The translations under genes were made by a program, and so were the position numbers. Shown here piece after piece: positions 21,325 through 30,911 of a stretch of 64,000 bases of DNA. The number at the start of each line of letters is the position of its first letter. The stretch's first letter is position 1. The notes below the pieces were generated by a model, which had not been told where the DNA came from, ran no database searches, and was given only the letters and a program-made list of their open reading frames with translations. Source of the stretch: Pseudogemmatithrix spongiicola (GTDB lineage Bacteria > Gemmatimonadota > Gemmatimonadetes > Gemmatimonadales > Gemmatimonadaceae); contig NZ_CP130613.1 in the NCBI RefSeq assembly GCF_030623445.1, positions 2,046,001 through 2,110,000 on the forward strand, written 5' to 3'.

Positions 21325-21966
21325 ATGGATTTCCTCCTCGATCTCTTCCACCAGCTCCGCGACCTTGAGTCGCTCGTCGCGACCGCCGGCTACGTCGGCA
21401 TCACCGCGATCATCTTCATCGAGACGGGACTGCTCTTCCCGTTCCTCCCCGGCGACTCGCTGCTCGTCACCGCAGGCCTCGCCGCCGCGGCCGTCAACTC
21501 GCCGCTCAACGTCTGGACCCTCGGCCTGCTCTGCTCGGTCGCCGCCATCGTGGGCGACCAGATCGCCTACGGCATCGGGCGTCGCTCGGGCGAGGCGCTG
21601 TTCAAGCGCGAGGACTCGCGCTGGTTCAAGCAGAGCCATCTCCGGGCCGCGCATGACTTCTACGAGAAGCACGGCGGCAAGACGATCATCCTCGCCCGCT
21701 TCATGCCCTTCGCGCGGACCTTTGCGCCGGTGGTCGCGGGCGCGGCGAAGATGCACTACCCGACCTTCGTCTTCTACAACGTGATCGGCGGCTTGCTCTG
21801 GATCTGGTCGATGCTGCTGACCGGCTTCTATGTCGTGAAGATGGTGCCCGGCCTCGACCAGCACGTCGAGAAGCTGATCATCGGCATCATCCTGCTCTCC
21901 ATCACGCCGGGCATCTACGGCTGGTGGAAAGCACGGCAGTCCCGCGGGAATGCCGCGGCGCGCTGA
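21325..21966 (+). CDS. DedA family membrane protein
   Basis: A 213-residue DedA/SNARE-associated (VTT domain) protein. Seen: the FIETGLLFPFLPGDSLLVTAG block near residue 35, a cytoplasmic loop with KREDSRWFKQSHLR, and the ILARFMPFARTFAPVVAGAAKM signature with the conserved arginines around 130-145, followed by C-terminal helices. Members help move undecaprenyl phosphate or phospholipids across the inner membrane and affect membrane potential. ATG at 21325, leaderless-like with no clear ribosome site. It is followed in the same direction by sodA with a 57-base gap. Confidence 0.9.
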   Translation: MDFLLDLFHQLRDLESLVATAGYVGITAIIFIETGLLFPFLPGDSLLVTAGLAAAAVNSPLNVWTLGLLCSVAAIVGDQIAYGIGRRSGEALFKREDSRWFKQSHLRAAHDFYEKHGGKTIILARFMPFARTFAPVVAGAAKMHYPTFVFYNVIGGLLWIWSMLLTGFYVVKMVPGLDQHVEKLIIGIILLSITPGIYGWWKARQSRGNAAAR

Positions 21967-22023
21967 GGGATATATTCTGCACTGACCGTTCGCCATTCTC
22001 TCGCACTACACTTGGAGTCCCCA

Positions 22024-22632
22024 ATGGCCCATACGCTTCCCGCCCTGCCCTACGCGACGACCGCGCTCGAGCCGCACATCGACGCGCAGACGATGGAGAT
22101 CCACCACGGCAAGCACCACAATGCCTACGTGACGAATCTCAACGCGGCGATCGACAAGGCCCCCGAGCTCGCGTCGTGGTCGCTGGAGCAGCTGAACCGC
22201 GACATCGCGAAGGTGCCGGAGTCCGTGCGCACGGCCGTGCGCAACAACGGCGGCGGCCACTGGAACCACTCGCTCTTCTGGGCGACGATGGCCCCCAATG
22301 CCGGCGGTGAGCCGGGCGCCGAGCTCGGCGCAGCCATCACGAAGGCGTTTGGCGACTTCGGCAAGTTCCGCGACGCCTTCAAGGCGGCGGCCACCGGCCG
22401 CTTCGGCTCCGGCTGGGCCTGGCTCGTGGCCGCCAAGGACGGCACGGTGAGCATCGAGAGCACGCCGAACCAGGACAACCCGCTCATGGAAGGCCGGCAC
22501 GCGCTGCTCGGTCTCGACGTCTGGGAGCACGCGTACTACCTCAAGTACCAGAACCGTCGCCCCGACTACATCGATGCCTGGTGGAACGTGGTCAACTGGG
22601 CCGAGGTCGCCAAGCGCTACGGCGCGCGCTGA
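22024..22632 (+). CDS. sodA: Superoxide dismutase, Fe/Mn family
   Basis: A 202-residue Fe/Mn superoxide dismutase. Seen: [34 protein letters not shown] at the start region, [11 protein letters not shown], and the C-terminal [23 protein letters not shown], which supply the four metal ligands (two early His, Asp and His of DVWEH). The GGAG at bases 22014-22017 and ATG at 22024 define the start; a TTG at 22012 is in frame but unlikely. Metal choice (Fe or Mn) is not certain from sequence. The gene ends at a strong two-way hairpin shared with the convergent antiporter gene. Confidence 0.95.
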   Translation: MAHTLPALPYATTALEPHIDAQTMEIHHGKHHNAYVTNLNAAIDKAPELASWSLEQLNRDIAKVPESVRTAVRNNGGGHWNHSLFWATMAPNAGGEPGAELGAAITKAFGDFGKFRDAFKAAATGRFGSGWAWLVAAKDGTVSIESTPNQDNPLMEGRHALLGLDVWEHAYYLKYQNRRPDYIDAWWNVVNWAEVAKRYGAR

Positions 22633-22649
22633 GCCGCACAGGGCGAATG

Positions 22650-22688
22650 GCGAAGGGGGCGTCGAGCTTGGCTCGACGCCCCCTTCGC
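22650..22688. terminator. Two-way terminator hairpin (sodA / antiporter)
   Basis: An 18-pair perfect stem (22650-22667 with 22671-22688) closes a 3-base TTG loop between convergent stop codons at 22632 and 22711. It is very GC-rich and symmetric, so it can work in both directions. Confidence 0.85.
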
Positions 22689-22710
22689 TTGTCGCACCCA
22701 CGCGTCGCGA

Positions 22711-24006
22711 TCAGTGATCCGTCGGATGCAGCGCCTTGATCTTCCGCGACTTCCGGCTGCTCGAGCCCACGACGAGATCGTCGATGCCGACGTGGTCGGG
22801 TGCGCCTTCCTCGTTCGGCGTGCCGCGCCCGGCAATCAGGCTGAGCAGCGGCGGCGTCACGAAGGTGGTCACGACCACCATCAACATCAGCGCGCCAAAC
22901 CGCTCGTTGGTGAGCACCCCGGCGGCGAGACCGAGCTGGGCGAAGATGAGCCCCACCTCGCCGCGCGGCACGAGGGCCACGCCGACCAGCAGCTTGTTGC
23001 CCTTGAACCACCAGGGGGCGTAACCGGCGACCACCTTGCCGATGACGCCCACGACGACGAGCAGGCCGCCGATGGTCAGCGCCTCGCGCGTCATGAGGGC
23101 GCCGAGATCGATCGACGCACCGACCGTGGCGAAGAACATGGGCACGAAGAAGAAGCCGAGCTGCGTCACGCTCTCCTCGATCTCATGCCGCTGCGGCGTG
23201 GGATGGAGGATGAGGCCCGCCGCGAAGGCGCCGATGATCATCGCCGATCCGGCCTGCGTGGCGAGTAGTGCGAGCATCAGCGCAAAGCCCATCGCCGCGG
23301 CACTGAGCGTGCCGGACACGCGCACGCGCTCGATGATGCGGAACAGTGGCGGGATGGCCACGCTGCCGAGGGCGAGCGCGATCACGACGAAGCCGATCGC
23401 CACGCCGGCGATCTGGCCGATGCCGCCGACCGTGAGGTCGGCGCCGGCGACCATGCTCGCCACGATCGACAGGATGATGAGGCCGACGACGTCGTCGAAG
23501 ACCGCGGCACCGATCACCACCTGGCCCTCGGGCGTCTTGAGCTGCCCAAGGTCCGACAGCACGCGCGCCGAGATGCCGATGGAAGTCGCGGTCAACGCGG
23601 CGCCGATGACGATGGCGGTGAGCGTCTCGACGCCCATCACGCGCGCCACGCCGAAGCCACCCACGAAGGGCAGCACGACGCCGACCGCGCCGGCGAAGAG
23701 GGCGGTCGACCCCACCTTGGCCAGCGAGCGCAGGTCCGTGTGCAGTCCGATCTGGAACAGCAGGATCAGCACGCCGAGTTCCGAGAGCGCATGGACCACG
23801 CTGTCGGACGGGTCGAGGATGCCGAGGACGCTGCCGCCGAGGACCACACCGGCGACGAGCTCGCCGAGCACGGCGGGCTGCCCGAACTTCTGCGCCAACG
23901 CACCCATCAGCTTCGTCGCGACGATGACCGCGACAAGGACGAGGAGCAGGTGTTCGAATTCGGTATTGCCGCCGGCGGCGGCGAGGAGCGGTACGGGAAA
24001 GTTCAC
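22711..24006 (-). CDS. Cation:proton antiporter, CPA2 (Kef/NapA-like)
   Basis: A 431-residue protein with about 12 transmembrane helices and no C-terminal TrkA-N domain. Seen: LGELVAGVVLGGSVLG near residue 45, GAALTATSIGISARVL, and the VIGAAVFDDVVGLIILSIV segment near 165 with the paired Asp of the ion site, all typical of CPA2 exchangers. A short hydrophilic C-terminus follows (DHVGIDDLVVGSSSRKSRKI). GTG start at 24006. It would exchange Na+ or K+ for protons across the inner membrane; ion specificity is not readable. The 182 bases upstream contain a TATAGT on the minus strand near 24085 that may be its promoter. Confidence 0.88.
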   Translation of the reverse strand: MNFPVPLLAAAGGNTEFEHLLLVLVAVIVATKLMGALAQKFGQPAVLGELVAGVVLGGSVLGILDPSDSVVHALSELGVLILLFQIGLHTDLRSLAKVGSTALFAGAVGVVLPFVGGFGVARVMGVETLTAIVIGAALTATSIGISARVLSDLGQLKTPEGQVVIGAAVFDDVVGLIILSIVASMVAGADLTVGGIGQIAGVAIGFVVIALALGSVAIPPLFRIIERVRVSGTLSAAAMGFALMLALLATQAGSAMIIGAFAAGLILHPTPQRHEIEESVTQLGFFFVPMFFATVGASIDLGALMTREALTIGGLLVVVGVIGKVVAGYAPWWFKGNKLLVGVALVPRGEVGLIFAQLGLAAGVLTNERFGALMLMVVVTTFVTPPLLSLIAGRGTPNEEGAPDHVGIDDLVVGSSSRKSRKIKALHPTDH

Positions 24007-24188
24007 GTCAACCCAGCGCGAGAGATCGAGGGTGAGCGCGACGCAGCGCCAACGCGGCGCGTTGCACGTCGAGCGGACATCGTACTATACGCACGACAGT
24101 GCGCGTTCGTTCACGCGGTACGCGGCACCCGCGTCTCGCGGCCCTTTATATAGGAATGAAGATGCGCACGCCGACGAGGCGCGCCGCG

Positions 24189-26165
24189 CTATCGCGCCGC
24201 TTCGCCTTCGAGGTACGTGTAGCCTTCGAGCCCCGCGACGTACTCGGCGATGAACATGTTCGCTTCCTCGCGCGAGATGCCCTTCGCGCCCTGCACCTTG
24301 CGACGGAACGTCGCGAGCAGGTCGGAGGCGCGGAACTCCACGTAGTCGAGCACTTCGGTGACCGTGTCGCCGTGCACGAGGTGCGTGACCTCGTACGCGT
24401 CGCCGCGCAGGCGGATGTGGACGGCGTTCGTGTCGCCGAACAGGTTGTGCAGGTCGCCGAGGATTTCCTGGTACGCGCCCGTGAGGAAGATGCCGAGGAT
24501 GTAGGCATCGCCATCCTTGAACACGTGCAGCGGCAGCGACGGCTGGCCGTCGCGGCCGCCGATGAAGCGGTCGATCTTGCCGTCCGAGTCGCAGGTCACG
24601 TCCTGGATCGTCCCGCGACGCGAGGGTTCCTCGTCGAGGCGGTGGATCGGCATGATCGGGAAGAGCTGGTCGATGGCCCAGTTGTCGGGCAGCGACTGGA
24701 AGAGCGAGAAGTTCGCGAAGTAGCGGTCAACGAGCGCCGCGTCGAGGTCGCGGATGATGTCGTCGAAGCGCTCGCGCTTGCCGCTCACGAGCTTGGCCAC
24801 CGCGTTGAGCGAGCAGAGGTAGAACTGCTCGGCGATCGCGCGCTCGCGCAGCGAGAGCACGCCCGAGTTGAACAGCTGCTGGGCGCGCTCCTTGTCGAAC
24901 GTGGCGTCGTGGTAGATCTCGTGGATGCGGCGCATGGAGAGGTTCTTGCGCCCCAGCGTCTTCAGGTCCTCGGCCATCTCGTGGAGGAGCGTGTGGTCCT
25001 CCTCCGTGAGCGCCGGCGGCGACGGATCGTTCGCCGACTCCACGTCGATGACGCTGATGAGCATCAGCGCGTGGTGCGCCGTGAGCGCGCGCCCGGATTC
25101 CGAAATGATGTGCGGATGCGGCAGTCCTTCCTCGCGGCAGGTCTCGGCCAGCGTGTAGACGATGTCGTTGGCATACTCCTGCGAGGAGTAGTTCATCGAC
25201 GCCTGCGCCGTGCTCTGCGTGCCGTCGTAGTCCACCCCGAGGCCGCCGCCGACGTCCACGTAGTCGATCGAGAGCCCGAGGCGGCGCAGCTCCACATAGA
25301 AGCGCGAGACCTCCTGCAGGCCGCGCTTGATGAAGCGGATGTCGGTGATCTGCGAGCCGAGGTGGAAGTGGATCAGACGCAGCCACTCCGTCTTGCCGGC
25401 CGCGCGCAGCCGCTCGATGACCTGCATGAGCTGCGCCGCGTTGAGGCCGAACTTGGACTTCTCGCCGCCCGACTGGGCCCAACGGCCCGAGCCTTCGGCC
25501 GAGAGCTTGATGCGCACGCCGATCGTCGGCTCGATCTTGAGGTCCGCGGCGACCTGCATGAGCACGTCGAGCTCGCTCACCTGCTCGATGACGATCATCA
25601 CGCGATGGCCGAGGCGCTGGCCCATGAGGGCGAGGCGCATGAACTCCTCGTCCTTGTAGCCATTGCAGATGATCAGGTGGTCGGTGCGGTCGGTGAGCGC
25701 GAGCACCGCCTGCAGCTCGGGCTTCGAGCCGCACTCCAGGCCGACGCCCGTCGCGTGGCCGAACTCGACGATCTCCTCGACGACGTGCCGCTGCTGATTC
25801 ACCTTGATCGGATACACCGTGGTGTACTGCCCTTCGTACTGGAACTCGGTGATCGCGTTGGCGAAGCGCTGGTGCAGGTTCTCGATGCGCGCCTTGAGGA
25901 TCTCGGAGAAGCGCAGCAGCACCGGCAGGCCGACGCCCTGGGCCTCGAGGTCGTGGGCGAGCTCGAAGAGGTCCAGCGTGCGCTCCGGCTGGTCCTTGTC
26001 GGGCCGGACTACGACGCGCCCCTTCTCATTGATGTCGAAGAAGCCGTCGCCCCATCCCTCGATGTTGTAGAGCGCCTTCGCGCGCTCGACGGACCAGGGC
26101 TGGGGTTCGACGGGCGGCTTCGGCGCCGGAGCGGCGGCGGACTCGGGGCGGGACGTAGAGGCCAT
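24189..26165 (-). CDS. speA: Biosynthetic arginine decarboxylase
   Basis: A 658-residue fold-III PLP decarboxylase, the normal length for SpeA. Seen: PWSVERAKALYNIEGWGDGFFDINEKG near the N-terminus, the PLP lysine in YPIKVNQQ (K121), DVGGGLGVDYDG, and the C-terminal FNFSLFQSLPD...FPIMPIHRLDE block with substrate-binding residues. It converts arginine to agmatine, the first step of the agmatine route to putrescine and spermidine. ATG at 26165 is chosen from family length; the frame is open upstream but that sequence is Pro/Arg-rich shadow of the divergent gene. No other polyamine gene is adjacent. Confidence 0.94.
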   Translation of the reverse strand: MASTSRPESAAAPAPKPPVEPQPWSVERAKALYNIEGWGDGFFDINEKGRVVVRPDKDQPERTLDLFELAHDLEAQGVGLPVLLRFSEILKARIENLHQRFANAITEFQYEGQYTTVYPIKVNQQRHVVEEIVEFGHATGVGLECGSKPELQAVLALTDRTDHLIICNGYKDEEFMRLALMGQRLGHRVMIVIEQVSELDVLMQVAADLKIEPTIGVRIKLSAEGSGRWAQSGGEKSKFGLNAAQLMQVIERLRAAGKTEWLRLIHFHLGSQITDIRFIKRGLQEVSRFYVELRRLGLSIDYVDVGGGLGVDYDGTQSTAQASMNYSSQEYANDIVYTLAETCREEGLPHPHIISESGRALTAHHALMLISVIDVESANDPSPPALTEEDHTLLHEMAEDLKTLGRKNLSMRRIHEIYHDATFDKERAQQLFNSGVLSLRERAIAEQFYLCSLNAVAKLVSGKRERFDDIIRDLDAALVDRYFANFSLFQSLPDNWAIDQLFPIMPIHRLDEEPSRRGTIQDVTCDSDGKIDRFIGGRDGQPSLPLHVFKDGDAYILGIFLTGAYQEILGDLHNLFGDTNAVHIRLRGDAYEVTHLVHGDTVTEVLDYVEFRASDLLATFRRKVQGAKGISREEANMFIAEYVAGLEGYTYLEGEAAR

Positions 26166-26309
26166 AGGGAGAGAAGAATACGGGATTTTGGCCCCTGGGG
26201 GTACTCGGACGGCCAACTCGCGCGCTCGCGCCCTGACCGATCCCGTCGCAACTTCTCCCAGGCAGTTCCCGTACTGCCGTTCGTCCCACCCCCCTACACG
26301 GAACGAACC

Positions 26310-27212
26310 ATGAAGCGATTCCTGAAAGTGGCGGCGTTTGCCGCCGGCGGCCTCATCGTCCTCGCGGGTGCGGGCGTTGCGGGCCTGTACGCGTGGTCCA
26401 ACGGCGAACTCACGGCCACGGTCGAGGACCCCACCCACCCGTTCACCGCCCCGACGGACTCGGCATCGATTGCGCGCGGCGAGCACGTGATGAAGGCGCT
26501 CGCGAAGTGCGGCGACTGCCACGGCGAGGACTTCGGTGGCCGCACGATGGTGGATGATGCGGCAATCGGCCGGCTGAGCGGCCCGAACATCACGACGGGT
26601 CGCGGCGGCGTGCTTTCGGGCATGACGGACGCGGACATCGAGCGGGCGATCCGCCACGGCGTGGCCAAGGACGGCCGTCGCCTCGTGTTGATGCCCTCGC
26701 ACGAGTACCAACTGATGTCCGACGAGGACGTCGGCGTGTTGATCGCGTATCTCCGGACAGTGGCCCCGGTGGACCGCGAGATTCCGCCGAACCGCGTGGG
26801 GCCGCTGGCCCGCGCGCTGTACGCGACGAACAAGATGCCGCTGTTCCCGGCGAACAGCGTGACGCATCGCAACGAGGTGGTGCCGTCCGTCGCGCCCGAC
26901 TCGACGGTGGCCTACGGCAGATACCTCGCGAACGGCGGCTGCTCGGGTTGCCACGCCCAGAACTTCTCGGGCGGTCCCATCGGCGGCGCGCCGCCGGACT
27001 GGCCGCACGCGTCGAACCTCACGCCGACGGGTCTCGCCGCCTACAACTACGACGCGTTCGTGCGCGTGCTCACGACCGGCACGCGCCCCGACGGCACGAC
27101 GCTGCACCCGGTGATGCCCGTGCAGGCGACCAAGCTGATGACGCCGGTGGAGATGACGGCGATCTGGAAGTACCTGCAGACCGTGCCGGCGGCCGAGACG
27201 GGTACCCGATAG
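26310..27212 (+). CDS. Membrane-anchored diheme cytochrome c
   Basis: A 300-residue protein with an N-terminal signal anchor (about 5-28), then two cytochrome c domains. Heme motifs are CGDCH (about residue 69) and CSGCH (about 213); between them are the class I Met-containing regions (RLVLMPSHEYQLMSDEDV, and the second domain HPVMPV). The arrangement is that of the diheme subunits that accept electrons from periplasmic dehydrogenases such as alcohol dehydrogenase. ATG at 26310. No dehydrogenase is adjacent; it is divergent from speA and converges on an S9 peptidase gene with a 19-base gap. Confidence 0.88.
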   Translation: MKRFLKVAAFAAGGLIVLAGAGVAGLYAWSNGELTATVEDPTHPFTAPTDSASIARGEHVMKALAKCGDCHGEDFGGRTMVDDAAIGRLSGPNITTGRGGVLSGMTDADIERAIRHGVAKDGRRLVLMPSHEYQLMSDEDVGVLIAYLRTVAPVDREIPPNRVGPLARALYATNKMPLFPANSVTHRNEVVPSVAPDSTVAYGRYLANGGCSGCHAQNFSGGPIGGAPPDWPHASNLTPTGLAAYNYDAFVRVLTTGTRPDGTTLHPVMPVQATKLMTPVEMTAIWKYLQTVPAAETGTR

Positions 27213-27223
27213 GCCCTCGCGCT

Positions 27224-27255
27224 GGGTGGGATCAGCGATTCAGCTGATCCCGCCC
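27224..27255. terminator. Hairpin at cytochrome c / S9 peptidase junction
   Basis: Bases 27224-27236 pair with 27243-27255 (13 pairs, one G-U) around a 6-base loop. The stem overlaps the last codons of the peptidase gene and may serve both convergent transcripts. Confidence 0.6.
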
Positions 27256-30090
27256 GCGCTCGAGGAACGGAATGCCCCGCTCCATCCACTCGGGCTTCGG
27301 CGCGCCAAGCAGGTGGTGGGCGAAGAACTCCTGCATGCGGCGGTCGATGTCCTTCTGGTTCGCGTACTTCCGCGGGTTGTGCGCATCGCCATTGTAGTTG
27401 AGCATGTAGGCTTCCTTGCCCAGGCGACGCATCGCGACGAAGAACTCGATGCCCTGGTACCACGGCACCGCGCCGTCGGCATCGTTGGCCATGAACAGCA
27501 CCGGCGTCGTGACGCGGTCGAGGAAGAACAGCGGCGAGTTCTCCATGTAGCGCTCCGGATACTCCCACAGCGACCCGCCGATCCGGCTCTGGCCGCGTTC
27601 GTAGTTCACGATGGCGCGCTCGACGCCGCTCTCCCAGCGGATACCGCCGTACGCGGACGTCATGTTCACGACCGTCGCGTTCGGCACCGCCGCCGCGAAG
27701 AGATTCGTCTGCGTGATGATGTACGCCGTCTGGTAGCCGCCCCACGACTGACCGCCGATGCCCACGCGCTTCGGGTCGACGAAGCCCTGCGCGATCAGCG
27801 ACTGCACACCGGGCACGATGCTCTTCACCGAGCTGGGGCCAGGGTAGCCGGGCGTGTAATGGATGTTCGGGAAGAACACCACGTAGCCGAGCGACGTGTA
27901 CACGCTGGGGTTGATGATGTTGCGACCCGCCGGCCGGTGGTACTGGTGCAGGTTGTCGGAGAGCTGCTCGTAGAAGTACACGACCATCGCGTACTTGCGG
28001 CTGGGATCGAAGCCCTCCGGGGTGTACAGCAGGCCCTCCATCGGCACGCCGTCGCTGTTCATCCACTTGTGCAGGCGGACGTTGCCCCAGCGGTACTGCG
28101 ACTGCTCCGGCATCGCGTCGGACAGCCGCGTGAGCTGGTCGAAGCGCGGGCCGGACCACAGATCCGGATACTCGCGGAAGTCCGCGCGCGCCACGAGGAA
28201 CTGCTCGGCGCGTCGGGCCTTCTGGAGCACGGGCCAGGTCTTGGGCGCCATGACGAGGCGTTCCGGCGCCGTGTTCGCGCCGAGGCGATCGCGATACACG
28301 CCGGCATCCTTGCTGCGGATGTCGAAGGCGCGCAGGTACAGCGGCGCGGCGGGATCGATGTAGTCGAGATCGGCGTCGAAGTCGACCACACGGAACGTCA
28401 TGCTGTCCCGACGGCCCGCGCCATCGGTGAGATTGCGCGCCGCGCGTACGCCCGCGGGGTCCACGTCCCAGACGTCGAAGCGATCGTACACCAGTACCGC
28501 AGCATCGGCGGCGGCCCAGCCGCCGAGTCCGTAGGGCCCAGGCTCACTCGGCGTGTCGTGTGACTCGTCCTCGAAGGACACGCCGGTCACCCCGGCCGTG
28601 AGCTCGCGCGTGCGGTTGGCGGCGATGTCATGCACGCGCCAGGCGCGATTCTCCCACCATGTGACGTACTTGCCGCCCGGTGAGAGCTGGCCGCCACCGC
28701 GCACCTTGGTCGCGACGCGACGCACCGCGCCGGTGAGCGTGTTGATGACGTTGATGTCCGTGCCGCCTTCGCCCGCGATGGCATCGAGCTCGTAGGGCAC
28801 GTTGGTGTTCGCCACCGCCGTACGGCCATCGCTGGAGAGCGTGATGTTCGGGAACTCCCGCGAGCCCAACTGCCGCATCTGCTTCGCGGCGATGTGGTAG
28901 ATGGCCGTGTACTGGCGGTTGCGGTCCTGCCCGGCCTGGATGCGCTGCATCGGTTGCGGACGGGCATCCTGCCAGTGCCAGAGATCCACGACGGCCTTGT
29001 CGGCAAGCGAGTCGGCGGGAATGGAGTCGGGCTGGATGCGCGAGACGCCGAACGTGAGCGCGCTGCCGCTCTCCACAAAGTCGACGCGGCTGCGCTCCGC
29101 GACCTGCAAGCCTTCGGCGATCTCGCTGGCGGCCACAGCGCGGGTCGCCTGCTGCGGGCCGGGCCGACTCCGCGGCCCCGCGAGCGCGGCGTGGTACACG
29201 GCAAAGCGCACGGTCTCGGCACCCCAGGAATCGGCGTCCGTGATGAACGCCAGCTGCGAGCCCGCTTCGTCGAAGGCCAGCGAGCGATAGTTGCCGGTGG
29301 CGACCTTCAGCGCCGTCTCGACGCCGGTCGTGAGATCGCGGACGTACACGCCATCGACGCCCAGCGAGTCGGCGCCGGCGCGCGCGTAGGCCAGCCAGCG
29401 CTCGCTTTCATTGAGCTCGTACGCACTCACGTGCTCGATACGCGTCTCCGTTCCGGTGGCGAGCTCGCGGATGACGAGCGGGCTGCCGGTGTCCTTGCGC
29501 CGCGCGGGGCGGGCAGAGGAGTCGGCGCCGGCACGCGCGCCGTTGCGCGACGCGGCGGTATCCGCCTCCGGCTGGTAGACCACCCAACGGCCACCGTCGC
29601 GCGCGACGGAGTAGCCGCGCACCTTCTCGATCTCCGTCACGTTGCCATCGGCGAGCGAGAGGATGCCGAGCGAGGCCTTGGGCTGGTCGGCGGCGCGGGC
29701 ACGACGGGCCCGCGCCGAGTCCAAGGCGCCCTGCGTGGGATAGCGCAAGAACACGACGAAGCGCGAGTCACCCGTAACCTGCGCTGCCTGCGGCGAGAAG
29801 GGCTGACCGGTCACGCTCTGCAGCGGACGGCCGGTGGACCCGCGTGCGACGCGATATTCCGTCGCGGCCGCCGTCGCGCGAACCACGAGCTCGCCGTTGC
29901 CGGCGGTCGGCGAGAGCGTGTAGACCGCCCAGCGCCCGTCGGGCGAGAGCGTGGGCTGGAGAATCGAGCGCCAGAGGTCGTAGGTGTCCTGCGTGAGGAC
30001 CTTGCGCTCGCCTTGGGCAGCCGCGAGGGCCGGCAGGAGCAGCAGCGCGACGACTCGCGCCGCCCGGAGGACGACAAGACGGAAATGCAT
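27232..30090 (-). CDS. Secreted S9 family peptidase (prolyl oligopeptidase type)
   Basis: A 952-residue exported serine peptidase. Seen: signal peptide (about 1-25, ending ALAAAQ), a long N-terminal beta-propeller region with TLSPDGRWAVYTLSP-type blades, and a C-terminal alpha/beta-hydrolase domain with nucleophile GGQSWGGY, an Asp in ANDADGAVPW and a His in NGDAHNPRKY. Larger than typical S9 enzymes (about 650-750), because of a long propeller and linker. It probably trims peptides in the periplasm or outside the cell. ATG at 30090 is the start that creates a good signal peptide. It is divergent from the DUF502 gene by 79 bases. Confidence 0.9.
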   Translation of the reverse strand: MHFRLVVLRAARVVALLLLPALAAAQGERKVLTQDTYDLWRSILQPTLSPDGRWAVYTLSPTAGNGELVVRATAAATEYRVARGSTGRPLQSVTGQPFSPQAAQVTGDSRFVVFLRYPTQGALDSARARRARAADQPKASLGILSLADGNVTEIEKVRGYSVARDGGRWVVYQPEADTAASRNGARAGADSSARPARRKDTGSPLVIRELATGTETRIEHVSAYELNESERWLAYARAGADSLGVDGVYVRDLTTGVETALKVATGNYRSLAFDEAGSQLAFITDADSWGAETVRFAVYHAALAGPRSRPGPQQATRAVAASEIAEGLQVAERSRVDFVESGSALTFGVSRIQPDSIPADSLADKAVVDLWHWQDARPQPMQRIQAGQDRNRQYTAIYHIAAKQMRQLGSREFPNITLSSDGRTAVANTNVPYELDAIAGEGGTDINVINTLTGAVRRVATKVRGGGQLSPGGKYVTWWENRAWRVHDIAANRTRELTAGVTGVSFEDESHDTPSEPGPYGLGGWAAADAAVLVYDRFDVWDVDPAGVRAARNLTDGAGRRDSMTFRVVDFDADLDYIDPAAPLYLRAFDIRSKDAGVYRDRLGANTAPERLVMAPKTWPVLQKARRAEQFLVARADFREYPDLWSGPRFDQLTRLSDAMPEQSQYRWGNVRLHKWMNSDGVPMEGLLYTPEGFDPSRKYAMVVYFYEQLSDNLHQYHRPAGRNIINPSVYTSLGYVVFFPNIHYTPGYPGPSSVKSIVPGVQSLIAQGFVDPKRVGIGGQSWGGYQTAYIITQTNLFAAAVPNATVVNMTSAYGGIRWESGVERAIVNYERGQSRIGGSLWEYPERYMENSPLFFLDRVTTPVLFMANDADGAVPWYQGIEFFVAMRRLGKEAYMLNYNGDAHNPRKYANQKDIDRRMQEFFAHHLLGAPKPEWMERGIPFLERGRDQLNR

Positions 30091-30169
30091 CGACGGGACG
30101 GTTCGGGTTATCTTGGCTCGAGCACCGCTACAGGATACGCCGTCCCTCCCCCAGCCGTTCAGGACGCCG

Positions 30170-30733
30170 ATGCGCCACCTCGTTTCGTACTTCCTCCGCG
30201 GCCTCGTGCTCACCGTCCCGCTCGCGGTGACGATCGCCGTCTGCTGGATTGCGCTGCGCACCATCGATGGCTGGCTGGGCATTCCCGTGCCCGGCGCCGG
30301 GCTGCTCGTGACGCTCGCGGCCATTACGCTCGTCGGATTCCTCGGCTCGAACTTCCTCTGGAACACGATGGTGGAGCGGATGGAGCGGATGCTCGACCGC
30401 CTGCCGTTCGTGCGGATCCTCTACAACGCGACGAAGGACCTGCTGGACGCCTTCGTCGGCGAGAAGCGGCGCTTCGACCGCCCAGTGCTGGTCGCCATGA
30501 GCGCGGACGGCGCGGTGCGGACCTTTGGCTTCATCACCCAGGAGTCGCTGGAGCGGCTCGGCCTGGCCGATGATGTGGCGGTGTACTTCCCGCAGTCGTA
30601 CAACTTCGCGGGGCAACTCGTCGTCGTGCCGGCGTCGCGCGTGACGAAGATCGAGGCGCCGAGCTCGGACGTGCTGGCGTTCATCGTCTCCGGCGGCGTC
30701 ACCGATGTGCCCGGCGCCAAGCATGGAAACTGA
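30170..30733 (+). CDS. DUF502 family membrane protein
   Basis: A 187-residue DUF502 protein. It begins MRHLVSYFLRGLVLTVPLAVTI, has two transmembrane helices (about 8-30 and 42-62), the conserved RLPFVRILYNATKDLLDAF segment, and a C-terminal soluble domain with VAVYFPQSYNFAGQLVVVP. This family is widespread and of unknown function; a role in membrane trafficking or envelope maintenance has only been suggested by homology to plant LCV-like proteins. ATG at 30170; no strong ribosome site is seen. The gene ends at a complex hairpin element at 30735-30872. Confidence 0.9.
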   Translation: MRHLVSYFLRGLVLTVPLAVTIAVCWIALRTIDGWLGIPVPGAGLLVTLAAITLVGFLGSNFLWNTMVERMERMLDRLPFVRILYNATKDLLDAFVGEKRRFDRPVLVAMSADGAVRTFGFITQESLERLGLADDVAVYFPQSYNFAGQLVVVPASRVTKIEAPSSDVLAFIVSGGVTDVPGAKHGN

Positions 30734-30734
30734 C

Positions 30735-30872
30735 GCCACGGAGACACGGAGGCCCTGAGGTTGCACGGGGCACAACAAAGACTTGGGGGTCCGCACCAAT
30801 GCATCGGTGTGGACCCCCTAAGTGCCTACGCGGTTCTCCGTGCAATACTCCGTGTCTCCGTGCCTCTGTGGC
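30735..30872. repeat. Layered hairpin of CACGGAGA tandem repeats between convergent genes
   Basis: Bases 30737-30751 pair perfectly with 30848-30862; the arms consist of the unit CACGGAGA, and the right arm carries an extra unit. Inside, 30761-30768 pairs with 30838-30845, and 30785-30797 pairs with 30806-30818 (one G-U) to form a GC-rich terminal hairpin. The element starts one base after the DUF502 stop at 30733 and ends 39 bases before the MetS-like stop at 30912. Confidence 0.8.
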
Positions 30873-30911
30873 AGCGTCGTTCACGGACCCTCGTGCCAAC
30901 CGAGGCCTCGC

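Noticed and set aside
20584-21996. Open frame of 470 codons on the minus strand across the methyltransferase and DedA genes
   Set aside because: Composition is Arg/Gly/Glu-rich without motifs, and both real genes in other frames have strong family signatures.
24085-24150. Small gene or promoter near TATATAGG upstream of the antiporter
   Set aside because: No convincing open frame with a ribosome site was found, and the -35 region for the TATAGT on the minus strand is weak, so it is not listed as a feature.
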